A stretch of DNA of 64,000 nt, taken from Hydrogenophaga sp. Lineage in GTDB: Bacteria; Pseudomonadota; Gammaproteobacteria; Burkholderiales; Burkholderiaceae_C. Every line of letters begins with the position of its first letter. The first letter of the stretch is position 1. Shown here one piece after another: positions 40,861 through 51,700 of this stretch. A model generated the notes under the pieces. It was given only the letters and a program-made list of their open reading frames with translations. It made no database searches and had not been told where the DNA came from. The position numbers and the translations under genes were made by a program. Where the stretch lies: NCBI RefSeq assembly GCF_030656115.1, contig NZ_JAUSOO010000122.1:1-64000 (forward strand). The letters run 5' to 3'.

Positions 40861-43023
40861 TCAACCACGTTTCCAGTCGTGAAACTTCTTCACCCAGGCC
40901 AGCAACTGGTGCGGCTGGTGCGCGCGTTTCCATTCGCCGGCGGCGTATTTGTTGGCCTCGGCCAGGGTGGGGTAGGTGTGGATGGTGCCCAGAATTTTGT
41001 TCAGGCCCAGGCCGTGTTTCATGGCCAACACGTATTCGGCCAGCAGGTCGCCCGCGTGGGTGCCGACGATGGTCACGCCCAGAATCTTGTCTTTGCCCGG
41101 CACGGTGAGCACCTTCACGAAGCCGTGTGCTTCGCTGTCGGCAATCGCACGGTCCAGGTCGTCGATGCCGTACTTGGTGACTTCGTAGGGAATGTTCTTT
41201 TCCTTCGCTTCCTGTTCGTTCAGGCCCACGCGCGCGACCTCGGGGTCGATGAAGGTGGCCCAGGGAATGACCGAGTAGTCGGCCTTGAACTTCCTGAAAT
41301 CACCGAACAGCGCATTCACCGCCGCGTACCAGGCCTGGTGCGCCGCCACGTGGGTGAACTGGTAGGGGCCGGCCACGTCGCCAGCGGCGTAGATGTTGGG
41401 GTAGATCGTCTGCAGGTATTCGTTGGTCTGCACCGTGCGGTTGGTGGGAATGCCCAGGTCTTCCAGGCCGTAACCGGTCAGGCGCGCCACGCGGCCCACG
41501 GCGCACAGCAGTTGGTCAAACGGTATGCGTTTTTCGGCACCCGCGTGTTCCACCACCAGTGTTTTCTCACCGTCCACCAGCTCGCAGCGCAGCGCCTTGT
41601 GGCCGGTGAGCACCGCCACGCCATCGGCCTCCAGCGAAGCCTGGGCGAGGGCTGAAACCTCTTCGTCTTCGCGCACCATGATGCGCGCGCCCATTTCCAC
41701 CTGCGTGACCTGCGAGCCCAGGCGCGCAAAGCTCTGCGCCAGCTCCGAACCGATCGGACCACCGCCGAGCACCACCAAGCGTTTGGGTACTTCATCGAGC
41801 TTGGCGAACTCGTCCCACAGGGTGTCGCTGGTCACGTAGCCCACACCGTCCAGCCCGGGCAGCGGTGGCACAAAAGGCCGGGCACCAGCGGCGATCACGA
41901 TGCTGCGCGCGGTGAGTCTTTGTGTGCCGCCACCGTTCAATGCAATCTCCACCGTCCACGGGTTCACCAGCTTGGCGTAGCCTGGCAGCACCTCCACGCC
42001 CAGACCGGTGTAGCGCGCCACGCTGTCGTGCGGCTCAATGGCTTTGATGACGTCGTGGATGCGCTGCATCACCGCCTTGAAGCTGAACGTGGGCGTGGTG
42101 TCGTTCAGGCCGTAGTTCGCGCCGTGGCGCATCTGGTGCGCGAGCTTGGCGCTTTTGATCAGCGCCTTGCTTGGCACGCAGCCGTAGTTCAGGCAGTCGC
42201 CGCCCATCTTGTGCGCTTCGATCAGCGTCACCTTGGCCTTGACGGCCGCAGCGATGTAGGCCGACACCAGGCCACCCGCACCCGCGCCAATGACGATCAG
42301 GTTGCGGTCAAAACTTGTGGGGCGCACGTTGGCCCATTGGGCGTAGACCTTGCGTTTTTGCACCGCTTCGACCACTTGGCGGGCGATCAGTGGAAACAGG
42401 CCCAGCAGCACAAAGCTGCCCAGCAGGCCGGGGCTCAAAATGCCTTGCAGCGAATCGAGTTGGCCCAGTTGTGTGCCCGCGTTCACATACACGGCCGTGC
42501 CGGCCAGCATGCCCAACTGGCTGACCCAGTAGTAGGTCCAAGTCTTCATCTTCGTCAGGCCCATCAGCAGGTTGATGACGAAGAACGGCACCACCGGAAT
42601 CAGCCGCAGCGTGAACAGGTAGAACGCACCGTCTTTCTGAATGCCTTTGTCCATATCGGCCATGCGCTGGCCGAATCGGCTTTGTACCGAGTCACGCAGC
42701 AAAAAGCGGGCGGTCAAAAAAGCCAGTGTGGCACCCACGCTGGACGCAAACGACACCAGCAGCAAACCCCAGCCCAGGCCGAAGATGGCGCCGCCCGCCA
42801 GCGTGACGATGACCGCGCCCGGCAACGACAGCGCGGTGACCGCCACGTAGACCAGAAAGAAGCCCAGCGCCAATTGCAGCGGCTGCTGTTCGCGCAGCGT
42901 GGCCAGACTGGCCTGGCTTTCTTTCAAAAACGCGAGGCTGAAATAGCGGTCCAGCCCCAAGGCAAAAAACGCCACGATGCCCAGCAGCACGGCGACCAGC
43001 AGTAAGACTTTGCGAAGATTCAC
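40861..43023 (-). CDS. TVP38/TMEM64 membrane domain fused to pyridine-nucleotide-disulfide oxidoreductase
   Basis: 720 residues from GTG 43023, preceded by AAGGAA. Residues about 1-220 are a TVP38/TMEM64 (SNARE-associated/DedA-like) membrane domain with ALSLPGAVIVTLAGGAIFG. Next comes a full FAD/NAD(P)H oxidoreductase. It shows VIGAGAGGLVSAY for FAD, the redox pair GGDCLNYGCVPS (CX4C), GGGPIGSELAQ for NAD(P)H and AAGDVAGPYQF. Near the C-terminus it has HTYPTLAE, where the His of the usual HPT is Tyr. It is like the mercuric-reductase/lipoamide-dehydrogenase class, but no mer genes are near. Substrate unknown; reduction of a metalloid or quinone at the membrane is possible. Divergent from the sugar-kinase/transferase pair. 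Confidence 0.88.
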   Translation of the reverse strand: MNLRKVLLLVAVLLGIVAFFALGLDRYFSLAFLKESQASLATLREQQPLQLALGFFLVYVAVTALSLPGAVIVTLAGGAIFGLGWGLLLVSFASSVGATLAFLTARFLLRDSVQSRFGQRMADMDKGIQKDGAFYLFTLRLIPVVPFFVINLLMGLTKMKTWTYYWVSQLGMLAGTAVYVNAGTQLGQLDSLQGILSPGLLGSFVLLGLFPLIARQVVEAVQKRKVYAQWANVRPTSFDRNLIVIGAGAGGLVSAYIAAAVKAKVTLIEAHKMGGDCLNYGCVPSKALIKSAKLAHQMRHGANYGLNDTTPTFSFKAVMQRIHDVIKAIEPHDSVARYTGLGVEVLPGYAKLVNPWTVEIALNGGGTQRLTARSIVIAAGARPFVPPLPGLDGVGYVTSDTLWDEFAKLDEVPKRLVVLGGGPIGSELAQSFARLGSQVTQVEMGARIMVREDEEVSALAQASLEADGVAVLTGHKALRCELVDGEKTLVVEHAGAEKRIPFDQLLCAVGRVARLTGYGLEDLGIPTNRTVQTNEYLQTIYPNIYAAGDVAGPYQFTHVAAHQAWYAAVNALFGDFRKFKADYSVIPWATFIDPEVARVGLNEQEAKEKNIPYEVTKYGIDDLDRAIADSEAHGFVKVLTVPGKDKILGVTIVGTHAGDLLAEYVLAMKHGLGLNKILGTIHTYPTLAEANKYAAGEWKRAHQPHQLLAWVKKFHDWKRG

Positions 43024-43112
43024 GACCGTTCCTTGTAGGTTCTGTTGGGCATGAGTCGCAACAGGCCACCCATTCTTACACTCGGACCCTGCCGACCCAC
43101 CGCACCCAACCC

Positions 43113-44216
43113 ATGAACCCCACGGATTCCACAGACGCAGCGCTCGCGCCTTTGCAGCCAGACCGGACGCAAGCCCTGTGCACCGCCTTGCGCGCGGCGC
43201 TGGCCGACGCGCACCACCCCGCCGCCCAGCAGCCACTGGAGCCCCTGCCCGACAAGGGCCTGGCGCACGACCACGTGCGCCTGGTGGGCACCGGGCTGCT
43301 GGCGCGCCTGCCCAAACAAAGCCAGATGGGGCTGGACGCCGCGCACAACCTGGCCTACCAGCGCGCCTGCTTCGCCCGCGCAGCGGTGGGCGGGCACACG
43401 CCCGCGTTGCACGGCTGGCTGGCGCCCAGCGCCCACCTGCCACGCGGCGCCTTGCTGGTGGAAGAGGTGGTGGGCCGGCCCGCGCAACTGCCCCTCGACC
43501 TGCCCGCCATCGCGCGCAGCCTGGCCGCTTTGCACGCGCTGGCGCTGCCCAGCACGGCGGCATGCGCGCCCTTGCTGCACGCGCCCGACCCGCTGCAAGC
43601 GCTGTACGCAGAAATTGAAGCCCAGGCCAGCCACCTGCCTGCAGCCCGGGTGGCGCCGGTCGTGGCGCAGGCGGTGGTGCAGCAGTTGCAGCAGCTCAAG
43701 GCTTTGTGCGCCGCAGCGCCGCGCCCACCGCGCAGCCTCATTGCGTTTGACGCGCACCCGGGCAATTTCATCGTGCGTGCCGATGGCCGCGCCGTGTTGG
43801 TGGACCTGGAAAAATGCTGCTACAGCCACCCCGGGCTCGACCTGGCCCACGCCACGCTCTACACCTCGACCACCTGGGACGTGGACACCCATGCCGTGCT
43901 CAGCGTGGCCGAAGTGACCCGCTTGTACCGCGACTGGGCCGCTGCCGCCGGGCCAGCCGCTGAAGCGGCTGTCGCCTGGCATGTGCCGCTGCGCAGCGCC
44001 ATGGCGCTGTGGTCGCTCACCTGGTGCGCCAAGTGGCGTGTGCTCTCGCAGGCCGCCGCTCAAAAGGGTGGCGATGGCGAAGACTGGTCGGCCCAGCACA
44101 GCCAGGCTGAACTGGTGCGCCATGTGCGCGAGCGGGTCGACCACTACCTCAGCCCCGGCGTGGTGGAGCGCCTGCTGCACGAACTGCACGCGTTGAACGA
44201 GGCGCTGCGCCCATGA
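43113..44216 (+). CDS. Aminoglycoside-phosphotransferase-like small-molecule kinase
   Basis: 367 residues. The core reads SLIAFDAHPGNFIVR followed by AVLVDLEKCCYSHPGLDL, which are the Brenner (HxDxxxxN-like) and metal-binding motifs of the APH/choline-kinase family (the first Asp/His pair is FDAHPGN). It would phosphorylate an alcohol or amine substrate. Its stop overlaps the start of the transferase fusion (ATGA, 44213-44216), so the two are co-translated. The name aminoglycoside phosphotransferase describes the fold, not antibiotic resistance. Confidence 0.8.
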   Translation: MNPTDSTDAALAPLQPDRTQALCTALRAALADAHHPAAQQPLEPLPDKGLAHDHVRLVGTGLLARLPKQSQMGLDAAHNLAYQRACFARAAVGGHTPALHGWLAPSAHLPRGALLVEEVVGRPAQLPLDLPAIARSLAALHALALPSTAACAPLLHAPDPLQALYAEIEAQASHLPAARVAPVVAQAVVQQLQQLKALCAAAPRPPRSLIAFDAHPGNFIVRADGRAVLVDLEKCCYSHPGLDLAHATLYTSTTWDVDTHAVLSVAEVTRLYRDWAAAAGPAAEAAVAWHVPLRSAMALWSLTWCAKWRVLSQAAAQKGGDGEDWSAQHSQAELVRHVRERVDHYLSPGVVERLLHELHALNEALRP

Positions 44217-45520
44217 AGCTGGCCGTGGTGTTGCCGGTATTGAACGAGGGCGCGGCCCTGTTGCCCCGGCTGCAGGCGCTCGCACCGCTGCGCGCACGCG
44301 GTGTCTGGGTGGTGGTGGTGGACGGCGGCAGCACCGACGGCACCTGTACCACGGCACAGCCCCTGAGCGACGCCGTGCTGATGGCTCCCCGGGGACGCGC
44401 CGCGCAAATGAACGCCGGGGCAGCTGCAGCCGCACAGGCCGGTGCCGATGTGTTGCTGTTTCTGCACGCCGACACCCAGTTGCCGCCCGATGCCGACCGG
44501 CTGATCGAAACCGCGTTGGCCCGAGGCGCTGCCTGGGGTCGCTTTGACGTGCGCATCGACGGTGCGCACCCCTTGCTGCCCATGGTGGCCGCGTTCATGA
44601 ACCTGCGTTCGCGCCTCAGTGGCATTGCCACCGGCGACCAGGCCCTGTTTGTGCGCCGGCGCGTGTTTGAGGCGCTGGGGGGCTTTGCGCCACTGCCGCT
44701 CATGGAAGACATTGAGCTCAGCGCCCAACTCAAGCGCTGCTCAGCGCCTGCCTGCGTGGCCCAGCGCGTCACCACATCAGGCCGGCGCTGGGACCGGCAC
44801 GGTTTGTGGCGCACCATGGTGCTCATGTGGCGCCTGCGCGCTGCCTATGCCGCTGGGGCCGACCCACACGCCCTGGCTCTGCGCTACGGCTACATGCCGC
44901 GCGCCCCGGCCGCCGTGGCCGTGGTGGCCAAGGCGCCGGTGCCCGGTCTGGCCAAGACGCGGCTCATACCGCTGCTGGGTGCCGCCGGTGCCGCCCGTGC
45001 CCAGCGCGGCTTTGCGCTGCAAACCCTGGCCACCGTGCGCACCGCCAGCACCGGGCCGCTCACGCTGTGGTGCGCGCCCGATACCCGGCACCGTTTCTTT
45101 CGCACCCTGCGTGCGCGCCACGGCGTGGTGTGCCAGCCCCAGCCTGCTGGCGACCTGGGCCAACGCATGGCCGCCGCCATGGTGGCCCACTTTGCGGCGC
45201 ATCCCCGCATGCCCTGGCTGGTGGTGGGCACCGACTGCCCGGCGCTCACACCCGCCCACCTGCAGCAGGCCGCTGATGCTCTGCAAACGCACGACGCCGT
45301 GTTGGTACCGGCTGAAGATGGGGGCTACGTGTTGCTGGGCTTGCGGCGCCCGCTGGTCAGCGTGTTCGATCGCATCCATTGGAGCACCGCGCAGGTGTTG
45401 GAGCAGACCCGGGAGCGGCTGCACCAGGCAGGCGCCACCTGGGTTGAGCTGCCCGCCTTGTGGGACGTGGACGAGCCCGCCGACTGGCTGCGCTGGGCCC
45501 GGGCTGGCCTTGAAGGCTGA
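44213..45520 (+). CDS. Two-domain transferase: TIGR04283 glycosyltransferase fused to TIGR04282 (DUF2064)
   Basis: 435 residues. The first 230 form a GT2-type glycosyltransferase (VVLPVLNEGAALLPRLQAL, VVVVDGGSTDGT, FLHADTQLPPDA). The rest is a DUF2064/CofC-like nucleotidyltransferase domain (AVVAKAPVPGLAKTRL, LVVGTDCPALTPAHL, LVPAEDGGYVLLGL). These are the families named rSAM/selenodomain-associated transferase 2 and 1, often neighbours at loci with a radical-SAM protein and selenoproteins; here they are one polypeptide. Neither enzyme's substrate is known. Overlaps the upstream kinase gene by 4 bp. Confidence 0.86.
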   Translation: MKLAVVLPVLNEGAALLPRLQALAPLRARGVWVVVVDGGSTDGTCTTAQPLSDAVLMAPRGRAAQMNAGAAAAAQAGADVLLFLHADTQLPPDADRLIETALARGAAWGRFDVRIDGAHPLLPMVAAFMNLRSRLSGIATGDQALFVRRRVFEALGGFAPLPLMEDIELSAQLKRCSAPACVAQRVTTSGRRWDRHGLWRTMVLMWRLRAAYAAGADPHALALRYGYMPRAPAAVAVVAKAPVPGLAKTRLIPLLGAAGAARAQRGFALQTLATVRTASTGPLTLWCAPDTRHRFFRTLRARHGVVCQPQPAGDLGQRMAAAMVAHFAAHPRMPWLVVGTDCPALTPAHLQQAADALQTHDAVLVPAEDGGYVLLGLRRPLVSVFDRIHWSTAQVLEQTRERLHQAGATWVELPALWDVDEPADWLRWARAGLEG

Positions 45521-45689
45521 GCGTTTTGGGGTGGTGAGCGGGCTCGAACGAAAGACTCTCCGCCTCTTTGAGGTTTGACCGGGGTCAAAGGCAGCGCCTG
45601 CTGGCCGAACCTTTTGCGGCCACAGCGTCTGATTGGGGTATGGTTTTCACTACAAATTAAATCCAAGCAAATCAAAGGTCAACGCAACC

Positions 45690-48431
45690 ATGTCTCAGCC
45701 GCCGCCATCGATCCGCCCCGACAACCCTTCAACCGCAGCCCCGCCTTGGCACACCCGCACGCCGCATCAGGCGCTGGAGGCGTTGCAGGTCTCGCCCCAG
45801 GGACTGAGCAGCCCAGAGGCGGCCAAACGTCTGCAGCAACACGGCCCCAACCGGCTGGAGGTGGCTGAGGGCCCAGGGCTGTGGCGGCGTGTGCTGGCGC
45901 AGTTCAACAACCTGCTGATCATGGTGCTGCTGGCGGCGGTGGTGGTCACCGCACTGATTGGCCACACGCTCGACTCGGCCGTCATCCTGGCGGTGGTGCT
46001 GCTCAATGTGTTCATTGGCGTGTTGCAAGAGGGCAAGGCCGAGAAAGCGCTGCAAGCCATACGCCACCTGCTGGCTCCGCACGCCATGGTGTGGCGCGAT
46101 GGCCGACTGCACGAGATCGACGCCGCCGATCTGGTGCCGGGCGATGTGGTGCAGGTCGCTTCGGGCGACAGCCTGCCCGCCGACCTGCGCTGGCTGCAGG
46201 TCAACAACCTGCGGGTCGATGAGTCGGCCCTGACCGGCGAATCGATGCCGGTAGAAAAGGCGCTGGCCCCGGTGGAGCCCGGCGCTGCGCTGGGCGACCG
46301 CCTGTGCATGGGCTACGCCGGCACCCTGGTGACCCAGGGGCAGGCGCGGGGTGTGGTGGTGGCCACCGCCGGGGGCACCGAAATGGGCCGCATTGGCCGC
46401 TTGCTGGCGTCGGTGGAGCAGGTGGTGACGCCGCTGGTGCGCAACATGAGCCAGCTGGCGCGCTGGATCACGCTGGCTGTGGTGGCCGCTGCGGCAGCCC
46501 TGTTTGCCTTTGGCACGCTGGTGCGTGGCATGCCCGGCGCTGACATGTTCATGACCGCCGTGGGTCTGGCGGTGGCGGCCATTCCCGAAGGTTTGCCGGC
46601 CATCATGTCCATCACCCTGGCCATTGGCGTGCAGCGCATGGCCGCACGCCATGCGGTGATCCGGCGCCTGCCCGCGGTTGAAACCCTGGGTTCGGTCACC
46701 GTGATCTGTTCCGACAAAACCGGCACGCTGACCCGCAACGAGATGACGGTGCAGCAGGTGGTGCTGGCCGATCGCGTCGTTGACGTTGACGGGGCCGGCT
46801 ACGCGCCCGACGGTGCGCTGCGAAGCAACGGTCACCATCTGCAGCCGGCCGAACTGTTTCGCGAGGCGCCCGCACTGCTGGCGCTGGCCGAGGCCGCCGC
46901 GCTGTGCAACGACGCCAGCCTGCATCTTGAGGGCGGACATTGGCAGCTGGCCGGCGACCCGACCGAGGGTGCGCTGCTGACCCTGGCCATGAAGGTCGGC
47001 ATTGATCCGCAAGAACTGGCCCGCGAGCGCCCCCGCACCGGCGCCATTCCGTTCGAGTCGGAGCACCGCTACATGGCCACCGCCCACGCGGCCGAGGCCG
47101 ACGCACCCGCCGGCCACGACCTGCTGCTCAAAGGCGCGCCCGAGCGGGTGCTGGGCATGTGCAGCCACCAACTGGCCGGCGACGGCCAGGCCGTGCCCAT
47201 CGACGAAGCGCACTGGCAGCAAGCGGTCAACCAGCAAGCCCGTGCCGGGCGCCGTGTGCTGGCGCTGGCGCGTGGCCATGTCGATGCGGTGTCGGCGCTG
47301 GACAGCCGCAGCGGGGTGGACGGCCTGACGTTGCTGGGCCTGGTGGCCATCATCGACCCACCGCGCCAGGAGGCCATCGAGGCCGTGGCCCAGTGCCGGG
47401 CGGCCGGTATCCGGGTGAAGATGATCACCGGCGACCACGGCGTGACCGCCAGCGCCATTGCCACCCAGCTGGGCATGGGCAATGACCTGCGGGCGGTGAC
47501 AGGCCCCGACATTGAGGCCATGGACGACGCAGCCCTGCAGCAGGTGGTGCAGGACACCGATGTGTTTGCCCGCGCCAGCCCCGAACACAAGCTGCGCCTG
47601 GTGCAGGCCCTGCAGGCGCGCGGCGAAGTGGTGGCCATGACCGGTGACGGCGTGAACGACGCGCCCGCGCTCAAGCAGGCCGACGTGGGTGTGGCCATGG
47701 GCCGCAAGGGCACCGAGGCGGCCAAGCAGGCCGGCGACATTGTGCTGGCCGACGACAACTTTGCCTCCATTGCCCACGCGGTGGAAGAGGGCCGCACGGT
47801 CTACGACAACCTGCGCAAGACCGTGACCTTTCTGTTGCCCATCAACGGCGGCGAGTCCATGTCGCTGCTGGCGGCGGTGCTGTTTGGCCTGGCGCTGCCC
47901 ATCATGCCGGTGCAAATTTTGTGGGTGAACATGGTCAGCTCGGTGGCGCTGGCCATGGTGCTGGCCTTCGAGCCCACCGAGCCCGACGTGATGAAGCGCG
48001 CCCCGCGCCCACCCGGCGAAGCCATGCTCAGCCCGTTCGTCATCTGGCGCATCGTGTTGGTGTCGACCCTGTTCACGCTGGGCATCTTCGGCATGTTCCA
48101 GTGGTCCTTGTCCACGGGCGCGTCTGTGGAAGAGGCCCGCACCATGGCCGTCAACACCCTGGTGGCCATGGAGGTGTTTTACCTGTTCAGCGTGCGCTAC
48201 CTCAAGGCGCCTTCGTTCACCGGGGTGGGTGTGCAAGGTACCCCGCTCGTGCTTGTGGCGGTGGCCGGGGTGGTGGTGCTGCAAGCCTTGTTCACCTACG
48301 CCCCATTCATGCAAACCCTGTTCGCCACCCGTGCCCTGAGCCTGCAGCAGTTGCTGATGTGTGCCGCAGCGGGGGTGACGGTGCTGGTGGTGCTGGAACT
48401 GGAGAAAGCCGTGTTGCGCCAGCGACGCTGA
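45690..48431 (+). CDS. P-type cation-transporting ATPase (Ca2+/Na+ type)
   Basis: 913 residues from ATG 45690. The phosphorylation motif is CSDKTGTLTRNEM with Asp342, preceded by the membrane PEGLP signature (AAIPEGLPAIMS). The actuator loop is DESALTGES, the hinge TGDGVNDAPALKQADVG. About ten membrane helices are expected. PEGLP and the overall build put it in the P2 class (PMCA/SERCA/Na-K like); the metal-transport CPC motif is missing, so it is not a heavy-metal pump. It should expel Ca2+ or a monovalent cation from the cytosol. A hydrophilic 30-residue N-terminal extension is present. Confidence 0.9.
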   Translation: MSQPPPSIRPDNPSTAAPPWHTRTPHQALEALQVSPQGLSSPEAAKRLQQHGPNRLEVAEGPGLWRRVLAQFNNLLIMVLLAAVVVTALIGHTLDSAVILAVVLLNVFIGVLQEGKAEKALQAIRHLLAPHAMVWRDGRLHEIDAADLVPGDVVQVASGDSLPADLRWLQVNNLRVDESALTGESMPVEKALAPVEPGAALGDRLCMGYAGTLVTQGQARGVVVATAGGTEMGRIGRLLASVEQVVTPLVRNMSQLARWITLAVVAAAAALFAFGTLVRGMPGADMFMTAVGLAVAAIPEGLPAIMSITLAIGVQRMAARHAVIRRLPAVETLGSVTVICSDKTGTLTRNEMTVQQVVLADRVVDVDGAGYAPDGALRSNGHHLQPAELFREAPALLALAEAAALCNDASLHLEGGHWQLAGDPTEGALLTLAMKVGIDPQELARERPRTGAIPFESEHRYMATAHAAEADAPAGHDLLLKGAPERVLGMCSHQLAGDGQAVPIDEAHWQQAVNQQARAGRRVLALARGHVDAVSALDSRSGVDGLTLLGLVAIIDPPRQEAIEAVAQCRAAGIRVKMITGDHGVTASAIATQLGMGNDLRAVTGPDIEAMDDAALQQVVQDTDVFARASPEHKLRLVQALQARGEVVAMTGDGVNDAPALKQADVGVAMGRKGTEAAKQAGDIVLADDNFASIAHAVEEGRTVYDNLRKTVTFLLPINGGESMSLLAAVLFGLALPIMPVQILWVNMVSSVALAMVLAFEPTEPDVMKRAPRPPGEAMLSPFVIWRIVLVSTLFTLGIFGMFQWSLSTGASVEEARTMAVNTLVAMEVFYLFSVRYLKAPSFTGVGVQGTPLVLVAVAGVVVLQALFTYAPFMQTLFATRALSLQQLLMCAAAGVTVLVVLELEKAVLRQRR

Positions 48432-48703
48432 GTGGGTGGGATGGTTTGAACCCAAAACCGCCATGGCGTTGTTGCAAAGCCTTGCCATACCGGGTTGTAC
48501 TGTCTGCGGCTTTGCGCCTAGCCCTGACGGTTGTGCGTAAGTCCAGAAGGTGAACGGGCTCGTGGGAAAAATTCTCAGCATTCACCCTGCCAACCCGGTA
48601 CTGTCCAGCGGTTAGAGCGCGGTCAACTGCCTTCAATCAAGCCGCCGTGCCTGTTGTCGGCACATGTAAACTGCTTCGCATCCCTTGACGCGAGGCCAAA
48701 ACC

Positions 48704-51700
48704 ATGATTGTGCTGCCCACCAAAATCCAGGCCATTCTGGTCGCAACCACGGCTGCGCTTGCGTTGTGGGTCGGGGTGCAAGGTGAAGTGTCCGCATTGG
48801 CCGAAACGGGCACTTCGGAACCCTTTGCCTGGGTGGACTGCAAGCCCCGCCTGCTGGACGGCACGCCCGCCGTGGCCGTGATGTTCACGCAGCCGCTGGC
48901 CCGCTCGCAAGACTGGGGCAAGCTGGTCAAAGCCAGCGAGGGCGACCAACCTGAAACCGCCACCCCCGTGTCCCCACGCTGGGTGCTGGGCGACAACCCG
49001 CGCATGCTGTTTTTGCCCAACGTCACGCCCGATCGCACCTACCGCATCACCATGGCTGAGGGCATGAAAGCCGCAGGCGGCAGCGTCCTGGGCGGTGCAC
49101 ACGAGTGCAGCGTGAAAAGCGAGGCCATGCCTGAGGCCTTCTACTTCGCCAGCAAAGGCTCGGTGTTGCCCGCAGGCCAGAACGGTGGCCTGCCAGTGGT
49201 CACCGTGAACACACCGGAGGTGGATGTGCAGTTTCTGCGCGTGAACGCCGAAGCATTGCCCACCTTTCTGGATCAGGTGGGCAACCGGACGGCCAGCCGA
49301 CGCACCGAAACCGAGGCAAACGCTGACGGTGAAAGCGAGGACGAGTACGGTGGTGGCTGGGTAGACCCTGGCCGCAAACTCAAAGGCATGGTCAATGGCT
49401 ATGTGCTGGATGAACTGCGCAGCAAAGCCACCAGCGTGTACACCTCGCGCTTTGTCACCGACACCCGGCCCAATCGCCGCAATGTGAGCTACTTGCCTGT
49501 CGAAAAGGTCAAAGAGCTGCAAGAGCCTGGCATTTACGTGGCTGTGATGACCCAGCCCGGCCGCTTCAGCGGGGACTACCAGGTGACATACTTCTACGTG
49601 ACCGACATCGGGCTGCACGTGCGCCGTCACACCGCGCAGGTGGACGTGTTCACCACCTCGCTCAAGACGGGCGAAGCCATCCAGGGTGTGGAACTGACGC
49701 TGCTCGACGACCACGGCAAAAGCCTGGACCAGGCCTCCAGCCGTGACGATGGCCACGCCGTTCTGACCGCCCAACTTGGCAAAGCCCGGGCCGTCGTGGC
49801 CCGCCGGGGCAAGGAAATGTCGGTCATTGCGCTGCGCGACCCGGCGCTGGATTTGTCGGAATATGACATTGGCGGCCATCCCTCGCGCAACCAGAAACTG
49901 TTTGTGTACGCCGGGCGCGACCTGTACCGCCCTGGCGAAGAATTCACCGTGTCGGTGCTGGCGCGCGATGCCGATGGCAGGCCCCTGCCAGCGGCACCCG
50001 GTGGCGGCGCCACACCCATCATCCTGGTGCTGAAAAAGCCGGATGGTGAAAGCGTGTCTACCCAAATCGTGCAGCCCAATGCCCAAGGCACGGCCTACTA
50101 TCAGCACACCCTGAGCCTGCCCGACAGCGCGCCCACGGGTCGCTGGTTGCTTGAGGCCCACCTGGACCCCACGGCGAAACGCCCCGAGGCGGCCTGGAGC
50201 TTCCAGGTGGAAGAGTTTTTGCCCGAGCGCATGAAACTGGACCTGAAGGCCCCCGATCAGGTGCTTACAGGCGGTGGCGAGTTGGGCATTCAGGTGGAGG
50301 GCAGCTACCTGTACGGTGCCCCGGCGGCAGGCAACACGCTGCAGGCCAGCGCATCGTCCGAGCGCCAGCGTTTGGCCCTGCCCCAAAGCTGGCCCGGTTT
50401 CATTTTTGGCGACGTGGCTGACGACACCGCGCGTCAACGACAAGACCTGGAGGAAACCACGCTGGACGAGGATGGCAAAGCCAGCGTCAGCGTGCCATTG
50501 CAATTTGCCGAGCGCTCGTCCCCCATGAAGCTGCGCGCTGTGTTCAGCCTGCTCGAATCGGGCGGGCGGCCTGTGGTGCGCTCGGTGGAGCGCAGCTGGT
50601 GGCCCACCAATGCCCTGGTGGGCGTGCGCCCGCTGTTCGAGCGCGATGTGGCTCAGGAAAACAGCCTGGCCAGGTTCGAGCTGGTGCGCGTCAACACCGC
50701 TGGCAAGCTGGTGCCCGCCAAAGGCCTGCAGGTGCGACTGGTGCGCGAAGACCGACAGTGGTACTGGCGCTACGACGACCAGCGCGGCTGGCACAGCGGC
50801 TATACCGAGGGCGAAGAGCTGGTGGACGCCCGCAGCCTGGACATCAGCGCCCGCACCACCCTCAGCCTGCCCGTCACCTATGGCCGTTACCGGTTGGAGG
50901 TGCTGGACCCGACCACCCGGCAAACTGCCCGTTACCGCTTTTACGCCGGCTGGAATGCCCAGGACGCCGACGACATGGGCAACCGCCCCGACCGCGTAGG
51001 GCTCAAGCTTGAAGGTGCGCCCTACCAACCCGGCGACCAAGCCCGCATCACCCTCACTCCGCCGCACGATGGCGTTGCCCTGGTGACCGTGGAAGGTGAC
51101 CGCGTGCTGTATCAAAAACGCGTGAAGGTGCGCGCAAGTGGCACCACCATTGAGATTCCGGTAGATCCAACGTGGAACCGGCACGACTTGTACGTGGCTG
51201 CTGTGGTGTTCCGCCCCGGCAGCGCGGGCGACCGAATCACCCCGGCCCGCGCATTGGGTCTGGCCCACCTGCCGCTGTCCCGTGGGGCTCGGCAGCACAA
51301 GCTGACCATAACCGCCCCGGCCAAAGCCGTGCCCGGGCAAACCGTGCCTGTCACCGTCAAGCTGACCGATGCCCAGGGCCAGGTGATCAAGGGTGTGGCC
51401 GGGCAACAAACCGTGGTCACGCTGTCGGCCGTGGATGTGGGTATTTTGAACATCACCCGTTTCGCCACGCCCCAACCCAACGACTTCTTTTTTGGCAAAC
51501 ACCGCTACGACGCTGACTTGCTCGACATCTACGGCAAGCTGATCGAAAAGATGGACGGCAACACGGCCCGGCAGCGCTTCGGTGGCGACGCGGACAAGCG
51601 AGACACCCAAAGCCTGCCGCGCAAGGTGCGCCTGGTTGACCTGTTCAGCGGTCCCATGACGTTCAACGACGCGGGCGAAGCCATTGTTCCCCTCAACCTG

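Noticed and set aside
40861..43023. Mercuric reductase of a mer operon
   Set aside because: There are no merR, merT, merP or vicinal C-terminal cysteines; the TVP38 fusion and the HTYPT motif argue for another substrate.
43113..44216. Antibiotic resistance gene (aminoglycoside phosphotransferase)
   Set aside because: Only the fold matches; the operon with a glycosyltransferase fusion points to a metabolic kinase.
45729..48581. Minus-strand ORF (950 codons) opposite the P-type ATPase, and similar shadows at 489-2135, 10333-12639 and 48623-51610
   Set aside because: These are antisense artefacts of GC-rich genes whose sense products have clear catalytic motifs.
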